Both the position numbers and the translations under genes were made by a program. The notes beneath the pieces were generated by a model, which ran no database searches, was not told the DNA's origin, and saw only the letters and a program-made list of their open reading frames with translations. A stretch of DNA of 13,775 bases from CAYWTX01 sp964461295. Lineage in GTDB: Bacteria > Planctomycetota > Phycisphaerae > SM23-33. The DNA is taken from assembly GCA_964461295.1 (NCBI GenBank), contig CAYWTX010000190.1, forward strand, positions 1 through 13,775, written 5' to 3'. This document shows, piece by piece, positions 13,397 through 13,775 of the stretch. Each line of letters begins with the position of its first letter. Position 1 is the stretch's first letter.

Positions 13397-13775
13397 GGTG
13401 ACGGCGTCGGCGTCGATGGCTCGGTCGCCCAGGACCCCACCGGTGATCCGCACGATCTTGCCGTACGGGCGGGTGGCATCCAGGACGGCCTTCGCCGTCC
13501 CGGCCTCATCGTTCCCGAACGCGATCGCGGTCGGTCCGGTGAGGAGCGGGCTGAGCGCGGCCCCGACCGAGTCCTCGGCGGCGATGCGCATCAGGCGGTT
13601 CTTGACGACGCGGTAGGTGACGTCCTGCTTGCGCAGGGCGCGCCGGAGGTACTGCTCCAGCGTGAGCCCGGCGTCGGCGGGCGGGATCGGGATTTCGTAG
13701 AACTGCGCCATCTCCCCGAGCAGCGCAGCGCCCTCCAGCGCGAAGTCGCCGAACACCGCGCGCGCGGCGAGCGGA
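13377..13775 (-). CDS. rplJ: ribosomal protein L10, internal fragment
   Basis: The leftward frame enters from the right edge and is L10-like: GLTLEQYLRRALRKQ then TYRVVKNRLMRIAA, LTGPTAIAFGNDEAGTAKAV, and ITGGVLGDRAID followed by AVTRLAALPS. These match the L10 landmarks VVKN, GPTA(I/L)AF, GGxxxG and LAxLPS. L10 anchors the L7/L12 stalk on the ribosome. After LPS the family expects a REELL-type continuation, but the frame reads into antisense GH28 sequence and runs on to a stop at 13046. The start lies outside the window; GTG at 13756 is internal. The segment before GLTLEQ is diverged. No other ribosomal gene is nearby, so this fragment probably comes from a different locus or organism. Confidence 0.82.

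Noticed and set aside
1..13775. tRNA, rRNA, CRISPR array, transposase or prophage genes
   Set aside because: I looked for T-loop-like GGTTCRA motifs, regularly spaced long direct repeats and mobile-element proteins on both strands and saw none.

Overview
The window is high-GC DNA from a Planctomycetota-like bacterium, most likely close to Phycisphaerae. No RNA gene or marker settles this. The inference rests on gene content: a Tat-exported sulfatase with a CAPTR active site, a catabolic-type uroporphyrinogen-decarboxylase-family protein, an ECF sigma factor followed by an anti-sigma protein without zinc ligands, PKD-domain exoproteins, and dispersed short palindromes of a kind common in planctomycete spacers.

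Layout, left to right. Positions 1-588 hold no secure gene. They contain a very good leftward sigma-70-type promoter (334-362), a possible partial leftward reading frame below it, short repeats, and a leftward terminator (503-538). A leftward module follows: ECF sigma factor (1890-2456), membrane anti-sigma factor (1174-1692) and an exported DUF3106-like protein (589-1167). To its right is a leftward two-gene operon, a deoxyribosyltransferase-like protein and RlmN, overlapping by ATGA and served by an extended -10 at 4215-4220. Next is a leftward sulfatase (4470-6266). It is divergent from a rightward URO-D-family gene (6413-7486), which has a palindrome spanning its promoter and Shine-Dalgarno sequence. 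A small rightward membrane-peptide gene (7590-7811) then faces a leftward gene for a tandem 23-residue-repeat protein (8267-8848). The 455 bp between them are full of hairpins and include a terminator usable in both directions. After a 639-bp spacer with a 17-bp perfect hairpin and a palindromic repeat cluster come two divergent exoprotein genes: a leftward coiled-coil/alpha-beta-hydrolase fusion (9488-11221) and a rightward M23 peptidase-like protein with two PKD domains (11452-12936).

The right end is abnormal. A rightward GH28 (polygalacturonase-like) gene starts normally at 13040 but loses family similarity at about 13376-13397. There it meets, head-on, a leftward ribosomal protein L10 gene that is also cut off. 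About 20 bp at the junction fit both proteins. This looks like a chimeric assembly join, so the last 400 bp should not be assumed to belong to the same genome.

Taken together, the sulfatase, GH28 fragment, URO-D-family protein, hydrolase and M23/PKD protein suggest use of sulfated or pectin-like polysaccharides and cell-surface remodelling. I see no prophage, transposase, CRISPR array, defence island or biosynthetic cluster. The least explained elements are the 23-residue-repeat protein with its hairpin-rich flanks, the 10-nt periodic repeat built into the RlmN operon, and the orphan promoter at 334-362.
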